A stretch of 64,000 nucleotides of DNA. Origin: Mycobacterium sp. SMC-8 (GTDB taxonomy: Bacteria; Actinomycetota; Actinomycetes; Mycobacteriales; Mycobacteriaceae). Both the position numbers and the translations under genes were made by a program. How positions within the stretch are numbered: position 1 is the stretch's first letter; the number at the start of each line of letters is the position of its first letter. Of this stretch, positions 52,974 to 62,466 are shown one piece after another. Below the pieces are notes generated by a model, which was not told the origin of the DNA, did not search any database, and saw only the letters and a list, made by a program, of their open reading frames with translations. The stretch spans positions 4,278,001-4,342,000 of the forward strand of contig NZ_CP079865.1 of the NCBI RefSeq assembly GCF_025263565.1, given 5' to 3'.

Positions 52974-55165
52974 CCGCCACACTCGAACCCGTGACAGCAC
53001 CCACCACCTTCGTGCGGAACTCCGAAACGCCTGTGCTGCGGCGCATCCCCGTGACGCCGATACGGATGGCCGACCTCGCCGCGGTCGGCGCGGTTGCGGG
53101 AGCGGTCGCTTTGACCGACCTGCCGAGCCCGCTGCGAGCGATCGCGCTCGCGGTGTTCATCGCGATCGGCCCCGGCGCGGCCGTGCTGACTTGGGTTCGG
53201 ATTCCGCGGCGCGCGCTGCCGTCCACGGTGCCCGTGCTCGGCATGGCGATCGCGACGTTGGCGGCGATCACGGCGATGTGGTCCTACCGGTGGGACCCGG
53301 CCGGCATCCTGTGGGTGCAGGTCCTGGTCGTCGCGAGCAGCAGCGCGTACTGGTACCGGCGCAACCACACCTCGGTGCTGGAAGCGGCCCGCGGATGGCG
53401 CCGGCGCGGCGTGACGGCAGCGGCGCCGCGCGGAAACGTCGTGCGGCGCCATCTCTCCCTACTGCTCAGCGTCGCCGCACTGGTGGTGTGGGCGGTCGCG
53501 GTGCCCGGTCTGCCCGGGGCCGACGCCGGGTACTACGGTCTGCTGTTCTCCGGGTCCGGACCGCTGCTGGCGGTGAGCATCGTGCTGTGCGCCTGGGCCC
53601 TGCTGCTGGCGGTGCGCGACCGGCAGCTGCTGCCCGCGGCGGTCGCCGTCGCGTCGGCGATCGTCGTGTCCCGGGTGACCACGGTGGTGGCCACAGAGGT
53701 GCCGCTCTACGACTGGACCTACAAGCACCTCGCCGTCGTCGACTACATCATGGTCAACGGACGCATCGCCCCCGACGGCACCGACATCTACGCGCAGTGG
53801 ACCGCGTTCTTCACCACCTGGGCGTGGTTCTGTGAGGTCACGGGGATACCGGCGCTGTCCGTGGCCCACGTGTTCGCCCCCGTCATGCACGTCCTGATCG
53901 CATTGACGGCCTACACCGCCGCCCGGGTGCTCGGACGTTCCCGGCGCACCGCCGTCACCGCGGCGTTCATCGTCGAGATCGCGAACTGGGTTGGCCAGGA
54001 CTATTTCTCGCCGCAGGCGTGGTCGGTGGTGCTGGCCTTCGGCATGATGACCCTGCTGCTCGCGTCGCCGGGCAGCCGGGGGTGCGGGGTGCTCGCCATC
54101 GTGGTGTTCGCCGCGATGGTGCCCACCCACCAGCTCACCCCGTTCTGGGCCGTCGCCGCGGCATGTCTGCTCTGCGTGTTCGGCAGGGCCCGGCCGTGGT
54201 GGATCTCGGTCGCGATGGTGTCGATCGCCGTGAGCTATCTGCTGTTGAACCTCGAGGCCGTGCTGCCCTACGGTCTGCTGTCCGGCGGCAGCCCACTTGA
54301 CAACGCCGGCAGCAACGTTCAGAGTTCCGGGCTGCCCGCGAAGGACTTCACCTCCGCCGTGGTGCGCGGCCTGTCGGTGATCGTGGTGCTGACCGCGCTG
54401 GCGACCGCCGTCTGGATGCGCCGCCACCGACGTCCGGTGCTCGCACTGGGCATCGTCGCGTTCAGCTCGTTCGGTCTGCTGCTGGGACAGAGTTACGGCG
54501 GCGAGGCGATCTTCCGGGTGTACCTGTACTCGCTTCTCGGCTGCGCGATCCTGATCGCCCCGGCGGTGGTCGGGGCGGTCGGCGCGACCGGGACACGACT
54601 GCGCCGAGGGGCCGTGCAAACGGTGGCCGTGGCAGCGGCCACCACGGCGGCCCTGGCCGGACTGCACGGCTATGTCGCGTTGTGGCCCTTCATCTTCGAG
54701 ACCAGGGCGCAGGTCGACGTGATGCAGTCGATCACCACCGGCGCCGACAAACGCACCCGGTTCGTGATGATGCGCCTCGGCGGCATGCCGACCCGGCTCA
54801 ACGCCGACTACGCCGAGCTCACCCAGTTCAACCCGTACTACGACGAGCCGGTCAGCTACGACCTGTGGGACGGCCGGGATCCGCGGCTGGCCGAACTGAA
54901 GGCGTCGTTCCCGACCGAGGAGGATCTGAAGACCCTCAGCGACGACGTGACCAACGGCGTCTACATGGCCTACGTGATCTTCAGCGAGCAGTCCAACAAG
55001 GCGATCCGCTATTACGGCGACTTCCGCCCAGAAGCCGTCGACATCGTCCAGGACGCACTGCGCCGATCCCCGAAGTGGAGCACGGTGTACGAGCAAGGCC
55101 AGACCGTGGTCTTCCGCAGCGTGAACCCGTACTACGCTCCCGGCAACGACAACGGTTACGAGTAG
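52970..55165 (+). CDS. Large polytopic membrane protein, GT-C / Wzy polymerase-like
   Basis: The product has 731 residues; the ATG overlaps the previous stop (ATGA). Roughly a dozen or more membrane segments fill residues ~40-590, with a long loop after YDWTYKHLAVVDYIMVNG and one near NAGSNVQSSGLPAKDF. The last ~140 residues are soluble (MQSITTGADKRTRF onward). The layout suits a GT-C glycosyltransferase or a Wzy-type polymerase using lipid-linked substrates, but I recognise no diagnostic motif. Last gene of the operon; its stop lies 4 bp before the end of the convergent acyltransferase gene. Confidence 0.72.
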   Translation: MTATLEPVTAPTTFVRNSETPVLRRIPVTPIRMADLAAVGAVAGAVALTDLPSPLRAIALAVFIAIGPGAAVLTWVRIPRRALPSTVPVLGMAIATLAAITAMWSYRWDPAGILWVQVLVVASSSAYWYRRNHTSVLEAARGWRRRGVTAAAPRGNVVRRHLSLLLSVAALVVWAVAVPGLPGADAGYYGLLFSGSGPLLAVSIVLCAWALLLAVRDRQLLPAAVAVASAIVVSRVTTVVATEVPLYDWTYKHLAVVDYIMVNGRIAPDGTDIYAQWTAFFTTWAWFCEVTGIPALSVAHVFAPVMHVLIALTAYTAARVLGRSRRTAVTAAFIVEIANWVGQDYFSPQAWSVVLAFGMMTLLLASPGSRGCGVLAIVVFAAMVPTHQLTPFWAVAAACLLCVFGRARPWWISVAMVSIAVSYLLLNLEAVLPYGLLSGGSPLDNAGSNVQSSGLPAKDFTSAVVRGLSVIVVLTALATAVWMRRHRRPVLALGIVAFSSFGLLLGQSYGGEAIFRVYLYSLLGCAILIAPAVVGAVGATGTRLRRGAVQTVAVAAATTAALAGLHGYVALWPFIFETRAQVDVMQSITTGADKRTRFVMMRLGGMPTRLNADYAELTQFNPYYDEPVSYDLWDGRDPRLAELKASFPTEEDLKTLSDDVTNGVYMAYVIFSEQSNKAIRYYGDFRPEAVDIVQDALRRSPKWSTVYEQGQTVVFRSVNPYYAPGNDNGYE

Positions 55166-55169
55166 CCGC

Positions 55170-56417
55170 TCATCGGCCGAGCAGGGCGCGCGCGTGATCG
55201 GGCACCGAAGCCAGAGCGGCGCCGATCCGCTCGGGATCGAAGACGGTGCCGTGGAACTCCGCGGTCAGCCACAGCGACCCCATCACCGTCGCCGAGGTGA
55301 CGGTCACCCCGCACGGACTCACGGGGTCGCTCGCGACCAGGATCCGGGCGTCGGCAGGATCGCTGAACGACCACGGGTGCCCGGGTACGGTGCCGATGCT
55401 CGAATGCAGCAGACGCAGCCGCGGGCGGGCGGGGACCTCCCACTCCTGCTGATGACCCGCCCGCATCGCCATTCGCGTCTTCACCGTGCCCGCGACCAGG
55501 TTGGCGACAGGGCGCGCCATCTGCGCCGCCGCGGTCATCTCGGCGTGCAGACCGCGCGGCCCGGCCGACCGGTCGAGTGTGAAATCCAGTCCGGCCGAGA
55601 ACGAGGCCAGCGTGCTGCGTGTCCGGGGCAGGTAGCGCCGGACGTCGAACGGCGCGGTGACCGTCGGATCCACGTCGAAGCCGGCCGCGGTGAACGCCTC
55701 GGCCAGCGCGCAGGTCTGGACGGCGAACATGCTGACACCTGGAAGGACGCGATCACGGTGCCGCCGAAGCTCTTTCACCGTTTCCGCATCGATTAGGGTG
55801 ACCCGGGTGGTCGCTGACGGGGCCACCGGCGGCGCATCCGGCGGTGCCGGCGGGGCAGGCGCGGCGACGTTGCGCCGGTGCTGACGCCACAGCGGCACGA
55901 GACGGCCGGGAGCCAGACCGACTGCGCGCACCGCGGCCAGCACCAACGGCGACAGCGCGCCGCGGTACGGATTCCACACCGCGTCGTCGCCGGGATCCAC
56001 AGCGCCGAGGAGCACGGCGACCAGGATGTCGAGCAGCGGCACCTCGCCGAGCCCGTGGCTGAAGTCGATCGCGAGGTAGTCACCGGCGGCCAGGATCCGC
56101 AGCGCGTCCCCGTGCGCCTGCCGAAGTGTGCTCAGCAACTCGACCGGATCCGATACCGGGTCGCGGACCGTCGTCGAGACCGCCTGCCGCAGCGAGTCCG
56201 GGCAGAACCGCCAGCGGGTGCCCGCGGTGTCCGGAAGCAACCCGATCCTGGACGCCGGACCGGCTTCGGCCATCGCCAGAAGTCGCGCGGTGAGGTCGTC
56301 GGCCGACGGGAGCGCCACCGGCCCCAGCACCACCGCCGACCGTCGCCGACTGTGTGCGACATCGAGCGCTGCGACGCGAACACTGGCTGGTAGCACGCGG
56401 CGCCGAATTCTGCCCAT
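55170..56417 (-). CDS. Condensation/acyltransferase (CAT-like) superfamily protein with altered motif
   Basis: The product has 415 residues; ATG 56417 (MGRIRRRVLPASVRVAALD) chosen, since the frame upstream overlaps the divergent gene. The fold is suggested by the central motif IDFSHGLGEVPLLD: His121 keeps the catalytic histidine of HHxxxD(G), but the first His is Ser and the Asp is Glu (HGLGE). A later VTAPFDVRRYLP resembles the DFGWG-side strand of PapA-like proteins. It may transfer acyl groups from the carrier domain of the flippase fusion (inference). It could also be an inactive or structural relative. Divergent from the lysoplasmalogenase gene. Confidence 0.6.
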   Translation of the reverse strand: MGRIRRRVLPASVRVAALDVAHSRRRSAVVLGPVALPSADDLTARLLAMAEAGPASRIGLLPDTAGTRWRFCPDSLRQAVSTTVRDPVSDPVELLSTLRQAHGDALRILAAGDYLAIDFSHGLGEVPLLDILVAVLLGAVDPGDDAVWNPYRGALSPLVLAAVRAVGLAPGRLVPLWRQHRRNVAAPAPPAPPDAPPVAPSATTRVTLIDAETVKELRRHRDRVLPGVSMFAVQTCALAEAFTAAGFDVDPTVTAPFDVRRYLPRTRSTLASFSAGLDFTLDRSAGPRGLHAEMTAAAQMARPVANLVAGTVKTRMAMRAGHQQEWEVPARPRLRLLHSSIGTVPGHPWSFSDPADARILVASDPVSPCGVTVTSATVMGSLWLTAEFHGTVFDPERIGAALASVPDHARALLGR

Positions 56418-56441
56418 CGCGTCAGATAGTAGGTTCTCCGC

Positions 56442-57152
56442 ATGCCGAGGACTCGCGCACACGCGCTGTGGGTGGCCGCCGTCGCGGTGGCGGCCGGTTA
56501 CGGGGTGTTCCTCATCGTCACGTCCACCCGCGTGGCCGCGGGGGCCGAGCTGACCGGACAGTTCGGCCTGCAGCCCGCGGTGAAAGCGCTGGCCGCGGTG
56601 TTGCTCGCCGGTGCGGCGCTGACCCACCCGGTCGGGCGGGAGAGGCGCCTGCTGGTCGGTGCCCTGCTGTTCTCGGCCGCGGGGGACTACCTGCTCGCGA
56701 TGCCCTGGTGGGAACCGTCATTCGTGCTCGGGCTGGCCGCGTTCCTGATCGCCCACCTGTGCTTCCTGGCAGCACTGTGGCCGCTGCGGCATCCGTCACG
56801 CCGCAGGATGGCCGGCGTCGCTGTCGTCGCGGTGGCCTGCGCGGCGCTGCTGGTGTGGTTCTGGCCGCGGCTACTCGAACAGGGAATGGCGGTGCCCGTG
56901 GTGGTGTACATCGCCGTCCTCGGCGCGATGGTGTGCGCCGCGCTGCTGGCCGATCTGCCCACCCCGTGGACGGCGCTGGGCGCGGTGTGTTTTGCGGTGT
57001 CCGACGCGATGATCGGCATCGACAAGTTCGTGCTCGGCTCCGAGGCGCTGGCGGTGCCGATCTGGTGGGTGTATGCCGCGTCGCTGGTGTTGATCACCGC
57101 GGGACTGCTGTTCGGCCGCGCGTCGGTGCCCTCTGCTACACCTGCGGGGTGA
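56442..57152 (+). CDS. Lysoplasmalogenase (YhhN/TMEM86 family)
   Basis: The product has 236 residues with about eight membrane segments. YhhN family motifs with conserved acidic residues are present: [11 protein letters not shown] and [14 protein letters not shown]. Members hydrolyse the vinyl-ether bond of lysoplasmalogens; activity on mycobacterial lipids is not established. A homologue precedes priA in M. tuberculosis, so this gene marks the right edge of the accessory island. Overlaps priA by 4 nt (GTGA). Confidence 0.85.
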   Translation: MPRTRAHALWVAAVAVAAGYGVFLIVTSTRVAAGAELTGQFGLQPAVKALAAVLLAGAALTHPVGRERRLLVGALLFSAAGDYLLAMPWWEPSFVLGLAAFLIAHLCFLAALWPLRHPSRRRMAGVAVVAVACAALLVWFWPRLLEQGMAVPVVVYIAVLGAMVCAALLADLPTPWTALGAVCFAVSDAMIGIDKFVLGSEALAVPIWWVYAASLVLITAGLLFGRASVPSATPAG

Positions 57153-59149
57153 GCACCGTCCGGCAGGCCGCCGAACACGAGCCGGTGGCTCGTGTTCTGC
57201 CGATGCTCACGGTGCCCCACCTCGATCGCGAGTTCGACTACCTGGTGGCGGGCGAGCAGTCCGACGACGCCCAGCCGGGGGTGCGCGTCCGGGTCCGTTT
57301 CCACGGCAGGCTCGTCGATGCCTTCGTACTCGAAAGGCGTTCCGACACCGACCATGTCGGGAAGCTGGGCTGGCTCGAGAAGGTGGTGTCGGCCGAATGC
57401 GTGCTGACCCATGACGTGCGCCGGCTGGTCGACGCGGTCGCCGCCCGGTATGCGGGCACCCGCGCCGACGTGCTCCGGCTGGCCGTTCCGCCACGGCACG
57501 CCAACGCCGAGAAGCGAGTCCGGGAACCGCTCGAACCCCTCTCACCCAGGCCTGTCGATACCACCGCCTGGCAGGCGTACAGCGGCGGCGAGCAATTCCT
57601 GGCGGCACTCGGCCACGGCCGTGCCGCCCGAGCGGTGTGGCAGGCGCTGCCCGGCGAATCCTGGCCGCACCGGCTGGCCGAGGCGGCCGCGGTCACGGTC
57701 AACGCCGGGCGCGGGGTGCTCGCGGTGGTGCCGGACCAGCGCGACGTCGACCGGCTGTACGGCGCCGCGGTCGAGCGCGTCGACGACACCAGGGTGGTGG
57801 CGCTGTCGGCGGGCCTGGGCCCCGCCGAGCGGTACCGCCGGTGGCTGTCGGTGCTGCGCGGCGATGCGCGCTTCGTGATCGGCACGCGCAGCGCGGTTTT
57901 CGCCCCGGTCGCCGACCTGGGCCTGGTCATGCTCTGGGACGACGGTGACGATTCGCTCGCTGAGCCGCGTGCCCCGTACCCCCATGCCCGCGAGGTCGCG
58001 ATGCTGCGCGCCCACCAGGTGCGCTGTGCGGCGATGATCGGCGGCCACGCCCGCACCGCCGAGGCGCAGGCGCTGGTGCGCAGCGGCTGGGCGCACGACC
58101 TGACCGCGACCCGGCAGACCCTGCGGGCGCACGCCCCTCGCGTGATCGCTCTGGAGGACAGTGCCTACGCCCACGAACGCGATCCCGCCGCGCGCACCGC
58201 CCGGCTGCCCACCGTGGCGCTGGACGCGGCGCGCACAGCGCTGTCCGCCGATGCCCCCGTGCTGGTGCAGGTGCCCCGCCGCGGCTACGTGCCCGCGGTG
58301 GCGTGCGCGCGCTGCCGCGCCGTGGCACGGTGCCGGCACTGCACCGGACCGCTGTCGCTGCCCGGCCGGGATGCTCCCGGCGCGATGTGCCGGTGGTGTG
58401 GCCGGGAGGAGCCGGCGTTGCGCTGCACACGGTGCGGTTCCGACGCGGTGCGCGCCGTCGTCGTCGGTGCCCGCCGCACCGCCGAGGAACTCGGCCGCGC
58501 ATTCCCCGGGGCGCCCGTCGTCACCTCCGGCGGCGACGACACCGTGGCGGCGGTGCAGGGCCGCGCCGCCGTCGTCGTCGCGACTCCCGGCGTCGAACCC
58601 ATCGCCGACGGCGGGTACGGCGCCGCGCTCCTGCTCGACAGCTGGGCACTGCTCGGCCGTCAGGACCTGCGCGCCGCCGAGGACACGCTGCGCCGCTGGA
58701 TGGCCGCCGCCGCGCTCGTGCGGTGCCGCTCCGACGGCGGGGTGGTGGCCGTCGTCGCCGAATCGGCGATCCCCACCGTGCAGGCGCTGATCCGGTGGGA
58801 TCCGGTGGGCCATGCCGAGTCCGAGCTGGACTCTCGCACCGAGGTCGGACTGCCTCCGGCCACCCATATGGCCGCCCTCGACGGAGATCCGCGGGCGGTG
58901 TCCGCGCTGCTCGAAGCCGCGACGCTGCCCGATACCGCCGAGGTCCTCGGCCCGGTCGACCTGCCCCTGGGTGCGCGTCGCCCCGCCGGCCTGGCCCTCG
59001 ACGCGACGGTGAGCAGGATGCTGGTGCGGGTGCCCCGCGACAGCGGTCTTGCGCTGGCGGCCGCGCTGCGCCGCGCCACCGTGGTGCAAAGCGCCCGCCA
59101 CGATCATGAGCCGGTTCGCGTCCAGATCGATCCATTGCACATAGGGTGA
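57149..59149 (+). CDS. priA: Primosomal protein N' (PriA), helicase motifs eroded
   Basis: The product has 666 residues from a GTG overlapping the previous stop. The N-terminal 3'DNA-binding domain ([18 protein letters not shown]) is typical. Where the Walker A GxxGSGKT should be, near residue 166, the sequence reads [13 protein letters not shown], so ATP binding is probably lost, as generally in actinobacterial PriA. The eight zinc-binding cysteines are kept (CARC, CRHC, CRWC, CTRC; ~387-430). It probably works as a DNA-structure-binding loader rather than a helicase. Confidence 0.93.
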   Translation: MSTVRQAAEHEPVARVLPMLTVPHLDREFDYLVAGEQSDDAQPGVRVRVRFHGRLVDAFVLERRSDTDHVGKLGWLEKVVSAECVLTHDVRRLVDAVAARYAGTRADVLRLAVPPRHANAEKRVREPLEPLSPRPVDTTAWQAYSGGEQFLAALGHGRAARAVWQALPGESWPHRLAEAAAVTVNAGRGVLAVVPDQRDVDRLYGAAVERVDDTRVVALSAGLGPAERYRRWLSVLRGDARFVIGTRSAVFAPVADLGLVMLWDDGDDSLAEPRAPYPHAREVAMLRAHQVRCAAMIGGHARTAEAQALVRSGWAHDLTATRQTLRAHAPRVIALEDSAYAHERDPAARTARLPTVALDAARTALSADAPVLVQVPRRGYVPAVACARCRAVARCRHCTGPLSLPGRDAPGAMCRWCGREEPALRCTRCGSDAVRAVVVGARRTAEELGRAFPGAPVVTSGGDDTVAAVQGRAAVVVATPGVEPIADGGYGAALLLDSWALLGRQDLRAAEDTLRRWMAAAALVRCRSDGGVVAVVAESAIPTVQALIRWDPVGHAESELDSRTEVGLPPATHMAALDGDPRAVSALLEAATLPDTAEVLGPVDLPLGARRPAGLALDATVSRMLVRVPRDSGLALAAALRRATVVQSARHDHEPVRVQIDPLHIG

Positions 59150-60978
59150 TGCCCATGTCAGCGGGTCGCCTGGGCAAAGCGCTGATCCCGTTGATCTTGA
59201 TCGCGTTCGGCGTGCTGTGGCCGGTGCTGTTCCACGGCGGCTCGGGCGCCTCCGAAATCGACGACCCCGTGGTGATCGCCGACTACGACGTCGACATCGT
59301 GGTCGACGCCGCCGGTGACATGACCGCCGTCGAGACCCTGACCACCGAGTTCTACAGCACCGACCGCCACGGCATCTTCCGGTACTGGGACGTGGCCAAC
59401 CAGAACGACCCGCATCTGCGCCAGAAACCCGAGGTCACCTCGGTGCTGCTGGACGGCCGACCGGTGCCCTACCAGATGCTCTGGGAGGACGCCGGACGGT
59501 TCCGGGTCGCCAAGATCGGCGACCCCGACCGCTATCTCAGCGACGGCACCCACGTTTTCGAGATCCGCTACACCATCGCCGGGGTGCTCGACCCCGGCGA
59601 TGTCGGCGCCGGCCGGCAATTCGCCGGCTCGGCCGGACGCTCCGCAAACTCGCCCTCTGTTTTTTTCTGGAACGTCGTCGCCCCCGCCTGGAACAACCGC
59701 ATCGACCGCGCCGACATCACCGTCACCCTGCCCGGCGACGTCGGAACAGCGCAGTGCTCGGTCGGGTTCGGGGTCGGCAGGGCCTGTGACGCGCTGACCG
59801 TCGACGGCAACCGGGTGCGCATGACGGCCGAATCGCTGCCCCCGCGCACGCCGGTCACCGTGCGCGCCGGGGTCGACGTACCGACCCCGCCCAGGGCCGC
59901 CCTGCCGTGGCCGTACACGTGGGACCGGGTGCTGGGCCAGTCGGTGGCCGGAGTGCTGTGGACGGCCGGCTTCACCGCGCTGCTCGGCGCCGCCGCGCTG
60001 ATCTGGCTGCGCTCAGTAATGGAGAAGCCTCCCGGATTCCCGTTGCAGTACGCCCCGCCGCCCGGGTTGGGTCCGGTCCAGGCCGAGTACATCCGCACCG
60101 AATCAGTCCCGAAGAGCGGGCTGACCGCCACGCTGTTGCATCTCGCCGAGCGCGGCGTGATCAGCCTGGAGCAGGTCGGTGACAAGGAGTGGACCATCCG
60201 GAGTGTCGGCGAGCCGCGCCAGTGGGCCGGCATCGACCCGGTGAGCCTCGCGGTAGCCACCCGGCTCAAGGTGCGCAACCGCGGATCCACGTTCAAGGCC
60301 GCCAAGACCGCATCCGCCGGCAAGCGGCTCGACAAGGCCAAGGCCGACATGGCCAAGGCGGTGGAGAAGTGGGCGCTTGAGTCGGGGCTGCTCGTGGCCC
60401 GCAAGAAAGAGTTGTGGTTACGCGCGGCCAACGCCGCGGCCTTCATCCTGATGGTCTGCGGGTTCTTCCGCTGGGGATTCCCCGCGACCATGTGGGCGCT
60501 GCCGTTCGCGGCGTTCTTCCTGTTCTCGGTGGCGTCCTGGCGCGACGGTGTCGGTACCCGACGCACCGCCGCCGGACGCGAACTGTGGTCGCGCGTCGGA
60601 GGTTTCTACCGGATGCTGGCCACCGACTCGGCCGAGACGCGCTTCGACTTCGCCGCGCGCAAGGGCCTCTACCTCGCCTACGTCCCGTTCGCGGTCGCCG
60701 CCGGCGTCGCCGCGCTATGGGCCAAGAAGTACCAGGCGTACACGGGATCGATCGCCCCGCAACCCGATTGGTACGTGACGACGTCCTCGTCGAGCGGCTC
60801 GGGGCACAGTGGGGGCGACGGAGCGCATTTCGACAGCTTCGAGTCGGCGTTGTCGTCGTCGATCGGCGCGTACACCGCCTCGCAGGCGTCGTCCTCGTCC
60901 TCCTCGGGCGGGGGCGGCTCCAGCAGCAGTGGCGGCGGTGGCGGCGGTGGTGGTGGAGGAGGAGGGGGTTCATGGTGA
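59149..60978 (+). CDS. DUF2207 family membrane protein with Gly/Ser tail
   Basis: The product has 609 residues; starts at 59146 (GTG), 59149 (ATG) and 59155 (ATG) are all possible, the second overlapping the priA stop. An N-terminal hydrophobic segment leads to an extracytoplasmic beta-rich DUF2207 domain (DYDVDIVVDAAGDMTAVETL, STDRHGIFRYW). Further membrane segments lie near residues ~265-285, ~427-465 and ~515-530. The last ~30 residues are almost pure Ser and Gly, ending GGSW, as is typical for this family. Function unknown; linked to LemA by a 7-nt overlap. Confidence 0.87.
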   Translation: MPMSAGRLGKALIPLILIAFGVLWPVLFHGGSGASEIDDPVVIADYDVDIVVDAAGDMTAVETLTTEFYSTDRHGIFRYWDVANQNDPHLRQKPEVTSVLLDGRPVPYQMLWEDAGRFRVAKIGDPDRYLSDGTHVFEIRYTIAGVLDPGDVGAGRQFAGSAGRSANSPSVFFWNVVAPAWNNRIDRADITVTLPGDVGTAQCSVGFGVGRACDALTVDGNRVRMTAESLPPRTPVTVRAGVDVPTPPRAALPWPYTWDRVLGQSVAGVLWTAGFTALLGAAALIWLRSVMEKPPGFPLQYAPPPGLGPVQAEYIRTESVPKSGLTATLLHLAERGVISLEQVGDKEWTIRSVGEPRQWAGIDPVSLAVATRLKVRNRGSTFKAAKTASAGKRLDKAKADMAKAVEKWALESGLLVARKKELWLRAANAAAFILMVCGFFRWGFPATMWALPFAAFFLFSVASWRDGVGTRRTAAGRELWSRVGGFYRMLATDSAETRFDFAARKGLYLAYVPFAVAAGVAALWAKKYQAYTGSIAPQPDWYVTTSSSSGSGHSGGDGAHFDSFESALSSSIGAYTASQASSSSSSGGGGSSSSGGGGGGGGGGGGGSW

Positions 60979-61514
60979 GCGTGCTGCTGGTCATCGTGCT
61001 GGTGCTCGCGCTACTGGTACTGGCCGGGTTCGTGATGGGATACAACAGGATTCGTTCCGCGGATGTCCGGGTTGCCGAAGCGCTCGCCGGCATCGACGTC
61101 GAATTGACCAGGCGGGCCTCGCTGATCCCGGGCCTGGTGCACACCGTGCAGACCTTCGCCGCGCACGAGAAGGCGATCCTCGATCACGTCACCGACGCCA
61201 GGGCCGCGCTGACCTCGGCCACCGACGGGACCTCGGTCGCCGAGCGCAGCGCCGCCGAGACCCGACTGGACTCCGCGCTGGCGCCGCTGCTGGCGCTGGG
61301 GCGCGATCATCCGCAACTGAACTCCTCGAACAACTTCCTGGATCTGCAGCGCAACCTCGCCGACACCGAGGACAAACTGGCGTTCGCACGGCAGTACTAC
61401 AACGACGCCGTCGCGACCCTCAACAGGCAGCTCACCACGATCCCGTGGATGTTCGTGGCGCCGCTGGCGGGAGTGACCGAGAAGGAGTACTACCAGACGC
61501 CGCGCCCCGTCTGA
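60972..61514 (+). CDS. LemA family protein
   Basis: The product has 180 residues; the ATG lies inside the end of the DUF2207 gene. N-terminal membrane segment (VLLVIVLVLALLVLAGFVMG) followed by the helical LemA domain: YNRIRSADVRVAEALAGIDV, RRASLIPGLVHTVQTFAAHE, and the conserved NSSNNFLDLQRNLADTEDKL and FARQYYNDAVATLN. The N terminus is thought to face outside with the helical bundle exposed or cytosolic. LemA/DUF2207 pairs are common and functionally undefined. Confidence 0.92.
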   Translation: MVSVLLVIVLVLALLVLAGFVMGYNRIRSADVRVAEALAGIDVELTRRASLIPGLVHTVQTFAAHEKAILDHVTDARAALTSATDGTSVAERSAAETRLDSALAPLLALGRDHPQLNSSNNFLDLQRNLADTEDKLAFARQYYNDAVATLNRQLTTIPWMFVAPLAGVTEKEYYQTPRPV

Positions 61515-61533
61515 GCCTCCCTAGACTGGCGCG

Positions 61534-62466
61534 GTGCGTCTCGTCTTCGCCGGCACACCGGAACCCGCCCTGCCGTCCCTGCAGCGGCTCATCGACTCGC
61601 CGCGGCACGAGGTGATCGCCGTGGTGACCCGGCCGGACGCAGCCGCCGGACGCCGCGGCCGCCCGGCACCGTCACCCGTGGCGGTGCGGGCCGCCGAGTA
61701 CGGCATCCCGGTGCTCAAGCCCGCCCGACCGAATTCCGAGGAGTTCGTCACCGAACTCGCCGCGCTGTCCCCGGACTGCGCTGCGGTGGTGGCCTACGGC
61801 GCGATGCTGGGCGACGCGCTGCTCGCGGTCCCCGCGCACGGCTGGGTCAACCTGCACTTCTCGGTGTTGCCGGCATGGCGAGGGGCCGCGCCGGTGCAGG
61901 CCGCGCTCGCCGCCGGCGACGAGGTGACCGGCGCGACGACGTTCCAGATCGAGAAGAGCCTGGATTCCGGTCCGGTGTTCGGCGTGGTCACCGAGACGAT
62001 CCGGTCCACCGACACCGCCGGGGACCTCCTCGGGCGGCTCGCCGAGTCCGGCGCCGGGCTGCTCGAGGCGACCATGGACGGCATCGAGGACGGCACCCTG
62101 ACCGCCGTGCCGCAGCCCGCCGACGGCGTCAGCGTCGCGCCCAAGGTCACCGTCGAGGACGCCCGGATCCGCTGGGAGCTGCCCGCACACGTCGTCGACC
62201 GGCGAATCCGTTCGGTCACCCCGAACCCGGGCGCGTGGACCATGATCGGTGAGCAGCGCGTCAAGGTCGGTCCGGTGACCGTCCCCGCGGACGGGCCAGA
62301 AGGTCTTGCGCCGGGGCAGATCCGCGCCGACAAGAAACACGTGTACATCGGAACCGGTTCGGTGCCGGTGCTGCTCGGGACGGTGCAACCGCCCGGTAAG
62401 AAACCGATGATCGCGGCCGACTGGGCCCGCGGGGCCCGGCTCGACGAGAACGGCTGGGCCCGATGA
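61534..62466 (+). CDS. fmt: Methionyl-tRNA formyltransferase
   Basis: The product has 310 residues from a GTG start. The N-terminal formyltransferase domain has [16 protein letters not shown] and the folate/active-site region [30 protein letters not shown] follows. The C-terminal tRNA-binding domain covers the last ~100 residues. It formylates initiator Met-tRNA using 10-formyl-THF. Overlaps rsmB by 4 nt. A def gene is not adjacent in this window. Confidence 0.96.
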   Translation: MRLVFAGTPEPALPSLQRLIDSPRHEVIAVVTRPDAAAGRRGRPAPSPVAVRAAEYGIPVLKPARPNSEEFVTELAALSPDCAAVVAYGAMLGDALLAVPAHGWVNLHFSVLPAWRGAAPVQAALAAGDEVTGATTFQIEKSLDSGPVFGVVTETIRSTDTAGDLLGRLAESGAGLLEATMDGIEDGTLTAVPQPADGVSVAPKVTVEDARIRWELPAHVVDRRIRSVTPNPGAWTMIGEQRVKVGPVTVPADGPEGLAPGQIRADKKHVYIGTGSVPVLLGTVQPPGKKPMIAADWARGARLDENGWAR

